From Chlorops oryzae (lineage: Eukaryota; Arthropoda; Insecta; Diptera; Chloropidae): a stretch of 64,000 nt of DNA. Below are positions 23,419 through 36,700 of this stretch, piece after piece. The position numbers were made by a program, and so were the translations under genes. Each line of letters begins with the position of its first letter. Within the stretch, counting starts at the first letter, position 1. The notes beneath the pieces are model-generated. The model made no database searches and had not been told where the DNA came from. It was given only the letters and a program-made list of their open reading frames with translations. The stretch covers positions 2,205,393 through 2,269,392 of the forward strand of contig CM035809.1 in assembly GCA_020466095.1 (NCBI GenBank). Direction: 5' to 3'.

Positions 23419-25483
23419 TTAATCCTTTGCAGCTCCTAATTTATTTTGCTCCATTTGGTGTAATACCGCTCGTGTCAGCTGAACGAGTTGTGTTAATCCG
23501 ACGAAGAGATTCACTGAGAATAGACTATAATTCTTTGGAATGATAACAAGTGAATATCGTGACCAAACTAATCCCGTAGCAGCCAAAGCAGCGCTTTGTT
23601 GTATTGATAGAGCTTCCGCAGGTCGTGCTAAATCAGCCAGTCCAGCAATGACGAGACCCTAAGAAAGCGAAAAATAAATTTTACTTTTATAAGTTAAAAG
23701 GAAATAATCATGTCCGATTTCCATAAGCTGAGCAATTCCTGCAAATATTGAACACACTGAAACATATGGAACCAATTTCAATCAACTTCAATTCTGATTT
23801 GAACTTCTTACATATATTTCTATGTGTTGAATATTTGGAGGAATTGCTCCGCTTCTGGAAATCAAACACTAATGCTCCGAATTTCATCGTCATCGCTGTT
23901 GACATTTGCTATAATCATGGAAAACAGAGAAGAATAATAGTATACCGGCAAATAAGAGCAATTAAAAGAAATAAATTGCTTTTTTGTTATGAAAAAATAA
24001 ACAAACTGAACAATTCAATTAAAAGCTATTCATGAACAATGTCAATTCAAGTTGATAATCGCAAAATAAACAAGGGTGTTATAGTGAGGCGAGCCTGACA
24101 ATAAAATTCCCGACACAGACACACATGTTAAAATAATTTTTAATATCAAGAGGTGTTTAATGCGATAAGGGGCCCCATATACCGACTTTTGTTAAATCTC
24201 TTTATGAAACCCGCTCCTTTTCCACGCCCACTTTTACATTTTTTTTTGAATTCTAATCGGAGGCTTTAATATGCGCTCAAAATCTAAGATTCATTGAAAT
24301 ATTTCGAAAAAGTCCGATTTTAGAGCAGTTTTTGTGATTTTCATAACAGACCCTAGTACTGGAGGTACCCCTAAAAATAGTCCGATGGGATCCATTCTCA
24401 AACTTGTTCTTTCTTATGTTCCCGTGAGTACGTATAGCTCAACTCCTTCGATAAGAAAAATGTATACAGACAGACAGACGTACGAAATTGAACCTCCTAG
24501 TGGTGCTGATCATTTCCATACACATTTTATATGGTCTATCTCGACTGGGTCGGGGTGGTACACACAACCAAACAAACGAAATATACCCTCGACAAAGAGT
24601 GTGTCGGGTGGGTACAAAAAAAAAAAAAAAAAAATAGCTGGCAAGAAATAATCGAAAATTTAATAAGTGATGAGTCTAAGTGTATTTTATTGACATACAT
24701 AAGTGATAAGCTTCTTAGCAGACAGTTTCATTCACGTGGAATCATTTTGTCTTTTATATATAAGTATTTAACAGATAAATGAGAATTTGAGAGAATTTTT
24801 TTTTCGATGAAGGAAGAGGTTTAGTGATCGTTGAAAAATCTTGCAACCACGATTAAGATTTGACGGAAAATCTTGGTCAGATCACAAATAACATTCACGG
24901 TAGGTATTTGAATTTGTTTTGAAAAATACTTTGCATTCAGAATTCTGTTTTATAACGCTTAAAGTGACTTTCAAATAACCTGATCTCACAAAAAATTTTA
25001 CAATATAATTATCCAAATAACCGTAATTTTACTACATTCCATGCCTTGTCGTTTTAAATGAGAAACAAATTTTTTTTTTAACGATTAGCCTTCACGGACA
25101 TAACAGATTGCGGAAACGTCGCAATTAACGGAATTTTCACTCATTCACTGTTTCGCTTTGGCGGATTATATAATTCTCGTATGGCATCGCTAACTTTATT
25201 CATTTAAACTTACCCATTTGAACATCGGCGCCCAGAAGAAAACTGTCTTGGGACCTGTTAGTTCAAAACAAAGACAAAAATAAACACGCATTTAAAGGTT
25301 CTTACGCACAACCATACCTGCCGGATGCTGCCAAAGTGGTCGTAATTTTCCGGGTACATGCTTGTCCGCAGCATTGATCATCGCATTATAAACCCGGCTA
25401 GGGAATCCGATACTTTTCACTGCTGGTGGCGGTGCACCTCCAGGTGGAGGTGGTGCAACTGGCGGTGTTGTTGATGGTGCCAT
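23419..25483 (-). CDS. Mitochondrial pyruvate carrier subunit 2 (MPC2-type), copy A
   Basis: Three exons on the minus strand: 25318-25483 (ATG), 25214-25254 and 23419-23658 (stop TAA); phases close exactly and give 148 residues. MPC2 pairs with MPC1 in the inner mitochondrial membrane to import pyruvate. Visible family features: a Pro-rich N-terminus, RVYNAMINAADKHVPGKLRP, then across the exon 1/2 junction HPAGPKTVFFWAPMFKW, and in exon 3 GLVIAGLADLARPAE, LAATGLVWSRYSLVIIPKNY and the NLFVGLTQLVQLTRAV helix. Helices span roughly residues 55-75, 92-110 and 117-135. Donors are GTATGG and GTAAGT. Intron 2 (23659-25213) holds a palindromic MITE and a Helentron-like copy. The closest Drosophila relatives are CG9399/CG9396. 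A near-identical second gene lies at 30715-37062. Confidence 0.95.
23710..23870. mobile_element. Palindromic MITE in MPC2-A intron 2
   Basis: Arms GATTTCCATAAGCTGAGCAA and its approximate inverse (TTGCTCCGCTTCTGGAAATC) flank ATATTGAACACAC and GAAACATATGGAACCAATTT. The left arm also occurs at 31010-31110 in MPC2-B intron 2, so insertion predates the duplication. Relatives of the ACATATGGAAC segment occur near 46150, 46700 and 46840. Confidence 0.75.
24072..24614 (+). mobile_element. DINE-1/Helentron-like element, copy 4 (full ends)
   Basis: Starts AAGGGTGTTATAGTGAGGCG and ends CCCTCGACAAAGAGTGTGTC followed by GGGTGGGTAC, then a 19-A tract. It is 543 bp, lies in intron 2 of MPC2-A and is absent at the matching place of MPC2-B, so it inserted after the duplication. 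Confidence 0.8.
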
Positions 25484-28400
25484 TTGTCGTTGTTTCAAAT
25501 TTACTAAATAATAAATATTTAAAATAATATATAAAAAATATTTTGTGAATTCCAACGGAAATAAAATATACCCACACCGTCCCTGCCGACTTCTCGCGTG
25601 GATATGAGAAAATTGTTTAAATTGAAAAACAAAAATTCCCATTCGTGCGCAAAAGAGCCGAGAAACCATTAAAATAAGTATAAAAAATTGAGCAAAATTT
25701 GTTAATTAACAAATTTCATAAAGAGAACGAGAGAGAAGAGAGAGCGGGAGAAAGCACACGCGTGCTCCACATGTGACGTTCAACCGCATACGTTTTTTTT
25801 CGTATTGTATTTTTTTTGGCAGCATTACATTCAAAACCTTCACCTTGAACCTGCTTCACAACAGCTGGCACTAATTCGTCATTTTGCACAATTTCCTCAT
25901 TTTCTTTGCGGAAATGTTTGGAAAAAGGAAAACGTTTTCACGTAAGCTAAAAATATTACATTTACGATTTGCGATAATCACGCAATAAAATGAGCGCAAC
26001 GTGCTTACGTACATATAAGACTCTTTCTCTCTCTCTTTCGCCGTCGATGGACTACTCTTAATCGCTCAGTGCGTTTGCTTAAGAATAGAGATGCGAACGT
26101 GACGGGTTGGCGTGACATATTGTTCCTACTTACGTAGCTCAGATAGCATATCTTATGTCTGTTCCCGTACTGAACAAAACTGCCCAATTTTTTTAAAACT
26201 GTATGAAAATTGGTCAAAATTGGGCAGTTTAGTACAGTACCGGTATGTCCTATTGTCAAAATTTTCTCTTTTACTTTAAATTAAAAGACGTTAATTTTTA
26301 ATTTTTATTAGGTATGTTTTTTGGGTCACTCATTTCCCAATTTTATTGTGAAAAATGTTAGCTGTTGGTGATCGGAAAAATTTATTTTTCAGAATTTGCC
26401 GAGAGAATTGTGGAAAGCCGATGCGATCGATTTCGAACCTAGGTACGAGCTCATCATCAGGCATCTTTACCAGTATCTTAGCCACTTTGACCACCTCATC
26501 TATGTGAAGTAGTTCGGCTAAATTATATATATATACACCTCTGGCGTGCCCGTCTTTCTTTGTCATTAGTAGTTTTATTTGACCTGTTTAAGTTTTTAAT
26601 TTTTATTTTGGCTTTAGGTCACTCAGACGTTAGTTAAACTTTAAGCGATTTTGTATGTCCAATAGAAAAAATTATAAAACAAAAATTTTCAAATGTCACT
26701 TCAGATTTTTCTTTAAAATTGTTTTGCCCCAAACTGATTTAACTGGAATTGCTTATTAACCGACTTCAAAAAAGGAGGAGGTTATAAAATCGTCTGAATT
26801 TTTTGTGTGTTTGTTACCTCATATTTTTGCGATTTATGAACCGATTTGGAAAATTTGTTTTTATTTGAAAGATGATGCATCCAGACCAGATTGGTCCCAT
26901 TTTTTTTTTTTTCATACCATGGTTGATGGGTGAGAAGAAGTTCCTTCTTGTGAGAAATTATGACCATGTGTTGTATGGTAAAGGTGACTTAATCTAAAAG
27001 TCATTATGTTCAGGATCGAACTATCCTGATGATGGAAATGGTTGAAGGGTCATTGGAACTCTTCACCCATTAGCAAAACAATTTCGTGTTTGAGTTGTCA
27101 TTTAAACGGTGATGTGTCACAACAGGAGCGCAATTAGTAGGTTTACTCATATTAATTTTTATATCCAGCGTCAGCAAGGTCATATCTTAGTTTTGTGCGG
27201 CTCTTGTAACAGAAAGAACTAAACTCTGCGGGTATAAACATGTACAGATATTATTGATCAGGTTCGAAAACTGAGTCACGTAATTTATATCTATCCGTCT
27301 GTATAAGTCAAGAAGATAGTAAAAAATTTTTTTTGTAAAATCAGCACTAAACAGCAAAAAAAATGTTTACTTTATCTGAAAAGATTTGGGAGACAACACC
27401 CGCCGTTCATTGCATCTACCAATGCTTGCTTTTTTGAAAGTCATTCACTAAAAAGCGCAAAAAAAAAAAAACTTAAAGTATAAGGAGATTTATGCATATG
27501 TGAGGTACCGAGAAAAAGAAAACGCCTTTTTTCTAAAATTTTTCCGAAAAATTCCTTTGTCCTTAAGCGAATATGTATATTAATATTTCGAAACTGCTTA
27601 ATAAAAATAAAGATACTCTCCTCCTTAAAAAATTGTTTTCTCTCCAATCAAGATTTCACTTTCTTGTTTTCTTGAATAATGAGAAAAAATTCACTCTGAG
27701 CTTTTCGTGCACTGATCGCTCTCAATAATTTTGCGTGGTGTTGCATATCAAAAAAATAAAATATAAGCACCAAAGGTATGCAATTATATGCATACGTATG
27801 TATGTACATCTATACACAGTCATATATTGGTATTTATATGAAAACGTTGCTTCACAATTTGCGTGCTTATATTCTAATTTCATTGCTTTTTTTATTAGCT
27901 CAAAATTATTTAACATTTACCCGTAAAATCTGTGCAGTACGACAAATCAATTATGACTAAGTCGCGCCATGGCGTATCATAACTCAGAAATGAATTCAGT
28001 TTAATTTGAATTTTGAGCCGACTTCTTTTTGCTAGGGCAAAGCTGGTTTTCCAGCTGTAGGTATGTATATCACGAAATCTACCAAAAAGTTAACCGCATA
28101 GGTCAAAATTTAAATTGAAAAGAGAGAAGAGAAATTATGTAGAATATATTGCGACATCATGTTTTAAGTTTAATTCTTCAAGCTAACGGTAATTTTTCTT
28201 TGTGTTCTTTTACTTTCGCGCGGTGAGTAAAATTGGACGAAAATTTTGCAGTTTTAAGTATATATTGTATTGCTTTTTTCGCTTAATGCCTGCTTGTTGA
28301 TACAGTCTCTGAAGTTTTTTATTTTATATTGTTATGTAAAGCATTTTTTATGTACTCTCCCAAAAGTGGACATGTCCCATGAGCGGACAAAAAGGCAGCG

Positions 28401-28579
28401 ACGGTGGGTGTCCGCTTATGGGGGCTTTCACTGTATATACTTATATATAGATTTAGATAATTCTCTACGACATATCGTGGTACGTCCATTCAAATAATGT
28501 TAAAAAATCGGTAACATGTGCATAACAAAATTTCTATTTTTCGCAATAAGAAATTTTTACCGGAAAATGATGTTATGTG
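25484..28579. other. Spacer A between MPC2-A and the importin-alpha remnant
   Basis: No intact gene. 25.8-26.3 kb matches 37.26-37.7 kb, 26.63-26.72 kb matches 37.74-37.83 kb, and 27.49-28.06 kb matches 38.78-39.72 kb of spacer B. The internal 26.77-27.4 kb part has no clear counterpart. A GAGAGA-rich tract near 25725 matches the (GA)n of copy B. The matching stops after CCAGCTGTA at about 28060; the rest (28065-28579) is AT-rich and empty. Confidence 0.7.
26330..26566 (-). mobile_element. Possible Penelope-like element remnant with hammerhead-like core
   Basis: The minus strand has a 78-codon open stretch containing KMPDDELVPRFEIDRIGF. At the nucleotide level it contains CTGATGATGAGCTC, CGTACCTAGGTTC and GAAATCGATCG, i.e. 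a CTGATGA...GAAA arrangement with a possible stem GAGCT/GGTTC, as in the hammerhead ribozymes of Penelope-like element repeats. Stem III and the cleavage site are not convincing by eye. Low-confidence call. Confidence 0.35.
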
Positions 28580-29049
28580 CAGGGACGTGAACCGGGTGGA
28601 AAATGTGCCCGGTTCGGTTCGGAGGTTCGAAGAGTGTTTGAACTTTTAAATAGGCTCATCAAACCGGTTTTCTACTTCCTTGAACCTGGGTTTCTGTTCG
28701 GTTCATCGGTTCGGTAATTTCTGAAACTGAAAATTTTCGGTGTTTCCACTTTTAACGCAATTTTTCACCATTTAGGGTTAAAATTTTCACAATAAAAAGT
28801 TAGTGGTGGTTACCTTACTCATATTAGAGATGGTATCGAAACTAATTTCATAAGAATATCGACTTCAATTTTTTTTATTTTTGGCCTATGGGAGCGACCA
28901 CTGTGCATGGTTGCAGGCAAAAATTAAACGAAAAGAGGTTCGGTTTTCGGTTCGGCTTAAGCATTTGTAAAAAACCTCGGTTCGGTTAATGGTTCGGTTC
29001 ATCAGCAGATAAAAACGGTTTTCCGGTTCAAACCCGGTTCACGTCCCTG
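28580..29049. mobile_element. hAT-like MITE with CAGGGACGTGAACCGGGT ends
   Basis: CAGGGACGTGAACCGGGT at the left and ACCCGGTTCACGTCCCTG at the right are exact inverses. The interior is full of GGTTCGG/CCGGTT motifs. 470 bp with no transposase. A clear 8-bp duplication is not visible. Confidence 0.8.
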
Positions 29050-29238
29050 CTTGACGTCGTTTCTGCGTGTCTTGCGTTTTATTTACTGTTCAAAGAGATT
29101 AAACAGGAGCTCAAATATTAAATGTGTGAAGGACTTACACTATTTGAGTAGTTTTTGCCTTGTCTAAAAAAAAATTTACGTTGCACGTTGTTTCGTTAAG
29201 TTCTTCACTATATGTATACAAATATATCTATATATATA

Positions 29239-29880
29239 CAAGGGGGCTTCGCCCCCTGTTCGTTTCGCTCACCAACCCCCAACCCTCCCACGATCGCTTC
29301 GACATCACCCTCTCTACCTCTCTCCCTCTCTACCTCCATTCCAGCCTCCCTCCCACTCTCGCTCTCACCCTCTCCCTCTCTCTCTCTCTCTCTCTTTTTC
29401 ACTCTCTCTTCCTCTTCCGAGTTCATTTTTGAAAAAAGTCAGACGATCGCTTCGCCATCTCTCTCTCTCTCCCATCCAACCTTCCCACCCTCACCCTCTC
29501 ACCATCTCAACATCCCTCCTTCCCTCTCACCATATCTCTCCCCCTTTCACCCTCTCCATCTCTCCTTCTTTCTCTCTCTCTCCTTCTCACCTTCTCTCCC
29601 TCTCACGCTCTCATCTTACTCTCACGCTCTCTCCCTCTCACCCACTCTTCTTCTCACCATCTCTCATTCTCACCCTCTCAGCCTCTCTCCCTCTCACCAT
29701 ATCACCCTCCCACCCACTCACCCTCGCTCCCTCTCTACCTCTCTCCCTCTCCCCATCATCCTCTCTCCCTCTGTCCCAATCACCCACTTTCCATTTTTGA
29801 AAAAAGTCAGCCATATTGGATCCGCCACACAAAAACAAAAGTACACGCGAAAAAAAAAACTTTTTTGTATAATAGAGAGA
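29239..29880. mobile_element. CT-rich insertion with GGGGGCTTCGCCCCC hairpin (Helitron-like?)
   Basis: Between TATATATA on the left and TATATATA on the right lies 642 bp that is absent from the otherwise parallel sequence at about 42935, giving an empty-site comparison. It begins CAAGGGGGCTTCGCCCCCTG, carries two TTTTTGAAAAAAGTCAG blocks, and is filled with CTCTCACC-type repeats that keep one strand open by composition only. The terminal GC hairpin resembles Helitron 3' ends; this is inference. Confidence 0.7.
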
Positions 29881-29984
29881 TATATATACTTTAATGAAAT
29901 ATATATACAGGGTTGTTACAGTCAAATAATATGCAAATCATGATGTGTAAAAATAATTTTCGTAATTTTCATTGATAAATTCCA

Positions 29985-30281
29985 GTTAATATGATCATCA
30001 GACGATGGCGAAAAACCTGCTTGTTCATTCTGTTTGACAAAAAAATCTAGGTTGGATTAACGGGCATATGGAAAAAATGTAATTATGTATTATAATGAAC
30101 ATACCTCATCAGAGAAATAGTGTTCGATGATGTCGAAAGCCATTTTAAAAATATCAACGTTTTCATGATTTTGCAGTCGTTTTATTTTGTCCAATCCATC
30201 GCATTCCTCAATTAAATTGGCTACATCATGAACATGCCCTTCAGCCATTCTGAGCATATTGTTAAGACCATCGAGCACGAC
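29985..30281 (-). pseudogene. Importin alpha-3 tail remnant (last two exons only)
   Basis: 30105-30281 is an intact-frame copy of the penultimate importin-alpha exon (59 codons, [20 protein letters not shown] at the start, FSDE at the end), differing from the functional gene at a few residues (for example KIKRLQ for KIERLQ). The following exon starts at 30029 (NEQAGF) but loses homology after about eleven codons because roughly 450 bp including the C-terminus are deleted. Everything upstream of the penultimate exon is missing: homology ends at about 30320, the duplication junction. It is the left-hand relic of the tandem duplication, not a gene. Confidence 0.9.
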
Positions 30282-30359
30282 CTTTGTTAATCCCAATATT
30301 GTATGAGCACAAGAAAGCATTTATCTTTTATCATCTATCTTTTGTAAGGAATTTCCCTG

Positions 30360-30365
<6 letters not shown>

Positions 30366-30398
<33 letters not shown>

Positions 30399-30420
30399 CT
30401 CTCTGTCTGTCTGTCTCTAT
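30366..30420. repeat. (CT)n microsatellite at the duplication junction
   Basis: A CT run followed by CTGTCTGTCTGTCTC. The matching position near MPC2-A (about 23120-23145) is CTCTCTCTATCTC. It lies exactly between the importin-alpha remnant and MPC2-B, marking the junction of the tandem copies. Confidence 0.9.
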
Positions 30421-30714
30421 ATATATGTATATATGCTAGACTATGACTATTTATCACTCGTTTTCACAGTTTGGACACATGTTTATGTATTCCAAGCACC
30501 GAATCGGGATTATTGTAACCACTTGTGCGAGTAGTGACTGTACAATTGCTTTCCTAAAAGTGGTGGCAAGTAATCATCAAATCGCTATCTAAAAACAGCA
30601 AAAAAAAAAGGGTAAAAGTTGGTCAAAATCAATAAAAATCACATATCAGGTTATTATCAAAATTACGTACTTGCCCTAATTGATTCAATTTGCTATTTAT
30701 TAATACATTTTTAT

Positions 30715-33700
30715 TTAATCCTTTGCAGATCCCGAATTATTTTGCTCCAATTGGTATACCAACGCTCGAGCGAGCTGAACGAGTTGTGTTATTCCGACGA
30801 AGAAATTTACCGAAAATAAACTAAAATTCTTTGGATAGATAACAAGAGAATATCGTGACCAAATAAATCCCGTAGTGGCCAAAGCAGCGCTTTGTTGTAC
30901 TGATAGTACTTCCGCAGGTCGTGCTAAATCAGCCAGTCCAGCAATGACGAGACCCTAAAAAAGCGAAAAATAAATTTACTTTTATAAGTTAAAAGGAAAT
31001 AGTCATGTCCGATTTCCATAAGCTGAGCAATTCCTGCAAATATTGAACACACTGAAACATATGGAACCCATTGCAATCAACTACGATTCTGATTTCAACT
31101 GCTTACAGATATTTGTATGTTTCCTAACGGAATGCAGCAAGAATGAGATTATCCCAGTCAGCCACAAGATCTCGATAAAATCGAAGAAAGTACCACACAC
31201 AACAATAAAGCAGCTAGAAATGAAAGTAATAGAAGACTCCATCCGATTATCAAGAGCCGAATTAGATCAAAAAACCAGAGAAGCATATTACCTTCATCTA
31301 AAACCAGCCAAAGAGTACCCAGTTCAGTTCGACCACTTCAAGAAAATCAAAACCACCGAGATGTACGAAAGGAAAAAGGACTTATTTTTCAGCCACAACA
31401 AAAAGTTAAAAAAAAAGTCAAAACAGCACAACCTCAACAGAAGAAGCCCACAGTAAAACAAGGAGAAAACTTTGTCATCAACCAATCATCACAACAGTTC
31501 ATCGAAGAACAACTGAAATTCCTTAACAACATACTTAAATATGCAATCACGGAAAAACCCAATATCTCACAAATATTCATCGACATCGAATCCGCAAATA
31601 AAACACTAACACCAGAGACTCCGTTAACACCAAAAGAGATATCAGCGATTAGAAACATCACCGGCAACGTCATCGAATCTACCACCAGCCTTCGCATACA
31701 GACTAAAGAAAAGAGACTACTGAAAGAGTTGAACGAGAAGCCCGTGTACCACTTGAAAGCAGATAAAGGAAATGCGCTGGTAATCATGGATAAAGAAGAA
31801 TATGACACAAGAGTCCAGGAAAAAACTCAAAACGGCCCCTATAGAGAATTCAGGAACGACCTCTTACCCGGAATTGTAAGCAGAACGGAAAAATGTATCG
31901 AAAAATGTTCAAAATACCTGGGATTCGACCAAGGACGTACCCTAGATGTGACTTTCGATTTGAAAGTGATCTCACAAAAAATTTAAAGTATTAATACCCA
32001 AATAACGTCTGCTAAAGATTTTAGCCCAATAAGCCTCTCTTCGTTTTTATTAAAAGCCTTAGAGAGGCTCCTAGAGCTGCATATCAGGAATAAAATTCTC
32101 AAAGATATGTTGTCAAAGTCACAGCACGCCTACTTAACATAAAAGGCTGCAGGCACCGCTCTTTACTCTCTGGTTAACGTAGTGAAGGGTCCTGATAATA
32201 TAAATAGTCAAACTCATACACATGCTACTAGCTGAAAGGACCATCGTTGCAAATTGGGGAAGCACAGTGAAGTCCCGGTAAGTAGCGAGGGGAAACTCTC
32301 AGGGCGGGGTTCTATTTCCTCTTCTGTGGCTTGTAGTTATTAACGATGATGACGTTGCACTGTTAGTTAGAGGCACACACTTAGATACTCCCAGTGAGCT
32401 GATGCAATCGTTCCTCAATAGTGTCTCGAGATGGGTGGGAAGCTGCGGACTTGCTGTGAACCCTAGCAAGACTGTACGAATCCTTGTCACTAGGAAGCAA
32501 AAATTGAGGAATTTCAAACACCCAAGTTGGATGGGGTATCACTCGTTGTCTCTTAAAGGGTGAGATACTCAGGTCTCCTTCTGGATAGGAAGCTTAATTG
32601 GGGACCGAATTCAGACGAACGGGTTAAAAAAGCCAAAGTCGCAGTTTACTGCTGCATGCAAGCTATTGGAACATGGTGGGGCTTGCCCCAACGAACAGTT
32701 CTATGGATCTTTACTGCAATTGTCAGACCGTTTCTCCTTTATGGTTGTACTTTTTGGTGGACTGCAGTAGACAATATCTTTATAGCTAAGAAGTTAGATA
32801 GGATTTAGCGATTGGTCTTGTGGACACAACTGGGTCTCTGGAATCCACCCTCAACTATAGCTCACAATGTGTGCCGCCTGACATGGCAGCAAAACGATAT
32901 GATATGATTTCTTCCCTGCGGTATTAGAGGTAGGAATTCAAATCTTCCACTACCGGCTGTTATCTGCAACGTCCCGGAAAAGACGGATTACTGTGTACCC
33001 ATGGTAAACCTAGATAAACCGTATTGGATCTTTATTCCCTTGAGAGAAGACTGGAGCGGGGGTCTCAACGTGGATTAGGTTCATCTAAAATTTTATCCAG
33101 ATGGCTCTTAGTTCGATAACAGGGTAGGAGGAGGCATTTTCTTAGTAGTAATTAGTTGGCTTAGGAGCAACGTGGTAACACACGCTAAGGTAAATATTTT
33201 TACTGACAGTCAGGCTTCTATCAAGTCACTGAATAGTGGACTCAAAACCAGTAAGGAAGTGCCTTACATCACTACCGGTGATGAGTGAATACTTCCAGTT
33301 CAATATAATTTGAGTACCAGGACATAGTGTAATTCCTGGTATATGTGTAGCAGATGAACTTGCAAGACGCGGTACGCCATTGCTTGGTCCATCTCATATG
33401 GAGCCTGCACTGACGCCTTGCCTTGCCGCCTTATAATGAGTCACTCATTCACTGTTTCGCTTTAGCGGATTATCACTCCCATTCTGAATAATAGTGGTAT
33501 TCAAGCAGGCTCGGAAATAGCTAGGTGCAAATTTGCGCGTGAGAATTTCACGTGTAATATTTTTCAAGAACAGTGTCAATGATACAAGCAAGATAGCGCA
33601 TATTTCGCACCGCTATTTTGAGGCTGCATACTTTGACAAGTGAAAATAGTTTGTGAGCACTGCGATTTGTTGTTGCTTGAATACCACTACTATTCATAAA

Positions 33701-36700
33701 ACCGTTTCAACTGGCAAACATTCAAAACAGCTGATTTAGTGTTGTGACTTTGGTGATGAAGTGGCGGATATCTTCGATATTTCTGTGTATACATGGGTGC
33801 AAAAAATTCGTAGGCATCGCTAACCTATTTTTTACAAATTACCATTTGTGACGGAGAGAAAATGTTTTGTACCTGCTTAGTTCAAAACAAAGACAAAAAT
33901 AAACACATGAAAGTTCTTACGCACAACATACTGCGATTCGAAAATGGTCGAGAATTTTCCGGGTATCATGTTTTCGACATGGGTGTATACATTATACAAT
34001 CGCTAAAATCTAATTCTTTTCCACTTGCAGTACCCCAGCAGGATGTTTGAGGCTCTCGTTGAGTGCCGAAATTTGACGTTTTTAAAGTTACTAAGCATAA
34101 ATATGTTGTTGTCCCATGTTCAAAATATTGGGTAAGAAAGTCCGGTTTAACATTCAACAACAAGAAATTTTTGAGTTGTGAGCGTGCCTCACATTACAAG
34201 TGGCGCTGATCTTTGTTATTATAAATTTCAGAGTAGTAAATAAATATTTATGGCATTCAAAACCTTCTATTGAACTGTTTAAACTTAACCCATTTGCATA
34301 ACGTGTTCCTCATTTTCTTTGCAGAAGAAAACTGTTTGGAGAAAGAAAAGTTCAAAACGTAAGCTAAAAATAAACTTTACGCATTTGCATAATTCTTACG
34401 CACAACCATACTGCCGGATGCTTCGACAAAAGATCGTTTTCCGTACATGCTTATCCTCGATTCGATCACGTATTATAAATGCGCTAAGTGACGTCTAATG
34501 CTTTAGATCCAGGATGCGAACGGACGGTTGCTACTTATCCTAGCGTGCTAGTGGTGCAACTATGCGGTTCCGTACTGCACGAGCTGTCCAATTTTTGTTT
34601 AAAATGTACTGAAAATTCAAATTTATTTTCGTGTAGTTCGGGAACAATTTATTTCGGTATTCCGAAAATTTGTTTTCCTTTTCTTAAATTAAAAGACGTT
34701 AATTAACCTTTTGGCGATTTTGTATGTCCAATAGGAAAAAATTACAAAACAAAAATTTTAATGTCACTTCGGATTTAGTTTTTTCTTAAAATTGTTTCGT
34801 CTCAAATGGGGTTTTCCGAATAAAACTGATTTAAATGACTTTTTTACGTTCTGTGAAGTCTGATTCAGAATTTTTTAAACTTGAATTTATTCGTTTGAAG
34901 ACAAGTGTATTTAAAAAGGTATATGATCTAGAGCCCTATGCTTCTTCTTATTCATTTTTGACAAATAGATTTTTCGAAGTATGTATACGTATGTGTGCTT
35001 AGATTTTTTATTGACGTTTGTTCGTTTAAGTCTTTGTCAGATAGGCTCCATCGTCCGTCATGCGTCACGTCATATGATGACGCTAAGTTGATCAGTTTTA
35101 TATAATGACAATCAAATTGCGTACGTGACGAAAAAGTTGGGCGGACTAATTTCCTACGTCGCTTGTTAACAGCACTATTTTATGCACTGTTTTTACTGAA
35201 AAAAACTGAAAATTGTTTTTAATGACGTTTACGAAAATGGAGACAAAATATGCTCGAATCCATATTTTCGATAACGTAGTTTCGTTAAGACTACAAGCAC
35301 AGCTAAAAATTTTTATGTCATGACTGTTCCATACGGATTTGTATCACTTACTCAACACGTTGCTTAGTCATATGACGTGACGCATTTGACGACGGAGCCT
35401 ATCTGACAAAAGTTACGCAAAAAAATTTTAATTACTTGATTTATTGTTTCTTAAAATTGTTCGTTTTCCAATGGGGTTTTCGAATAAAACTGTTTAAATG
35501 AATTTGTTTACGTTCTTTTGGTGGACTGCAGTAGACAATATCTTTATAGCTAAGAAGTTAGATAGGATTTAGCGATTGGTCTTGTGGACACAACTGGGTC
35601 TCTGGAATCCACCCCCACTATAGCTCACAATGTGTGCCGCCTGACATGGCAGCAAAACGATATGATATGATTTCTTCCCTGCGGTATTAGAGGTAGGAAT
35701 TCAAATCTTCCACTACCGGCTGTTATCTGCAACGTCCCGGAAAAGACGGATTACTGTGTACCCATGGTAAACCTAGATAAACCGTATTGGATCTTTATTC
35801 CCTTGAGAGAAGACTGGAGCGGGGGTCTTAACGTGGATTAGGTTCATCTAAAATTTTATCCAGATGGCTCTTAGTTCGATAACAGGGTAGGAGGAAGTAT
35901 TTTCTTAGTAGTAATTAGTTGGCTTAGGAGCAACGTGGTAACACACGCTAAGGTAAATATTTTTACTGACAGTCAGGCTTCTATCAAGTCACTGAATAGT
36001 GGACTCAAAACCAGTAAGGAAGTGCCTTACATCACTACCGGTGATGAGTGAATACTTCCAGTTCAATATAATTTGAGTACCAGGACATAGTGTAATTCCA
36101 GGTATATGTGTAGCAGATGAACTTGCAAGACGCGGTACGCCATTGCTTGGTCCATCTCATATGGAGCCTGCTCTGACGCCTTGCCTTGCCCTATATGAGC
36201 ACTCATTCACTGTTTCGCTTTAGGATATCACTCACTATTTTTCATGAATATAAAATCTATGCTTGAACAACCCTTATGCAAAGCGTGTGCAAACATTTTT
36301 CACAACAGCTGATTTCAATGTTTACTTTGGTGAATGAAGATGCGGATATCGCGCATATTCGCGCATCACAGTAGGGGTGCAAAAAATTCGAGTCTGCGGA
36401 AACTATTTTTCATATAACTTTTCACGCCAGTTGTCAATACGACTATTATATTTGTGTTGAATCTGGCGGAGAAGTTCACGTGTAATATTTTTCAGAATAT
36501 GGGTGTATACATGATACAAGAAAACAAGATAGCGCCACTTCAGTACCGCTATTTTGAGGCTCTCTTTGAGAGCCGAAAATTGAGTTTGTGACGTCACTGA
36601 GCGATAAATTGTTGTTGTTTCCCGTGCTATTCAAAAAAGTAAAAAGCCGGTTTAACATGGGAAACAACAACAACGAATCGCGATTTTGAGTTTGTGACGT

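Noticed and set aside
29160..29943. Long Ser/Pro/Leu-rich open frames
   Set aside because: They arise from CTCTCACC repeats, are open in more than one frame, and belong to an insertion missing from the parallel copy.
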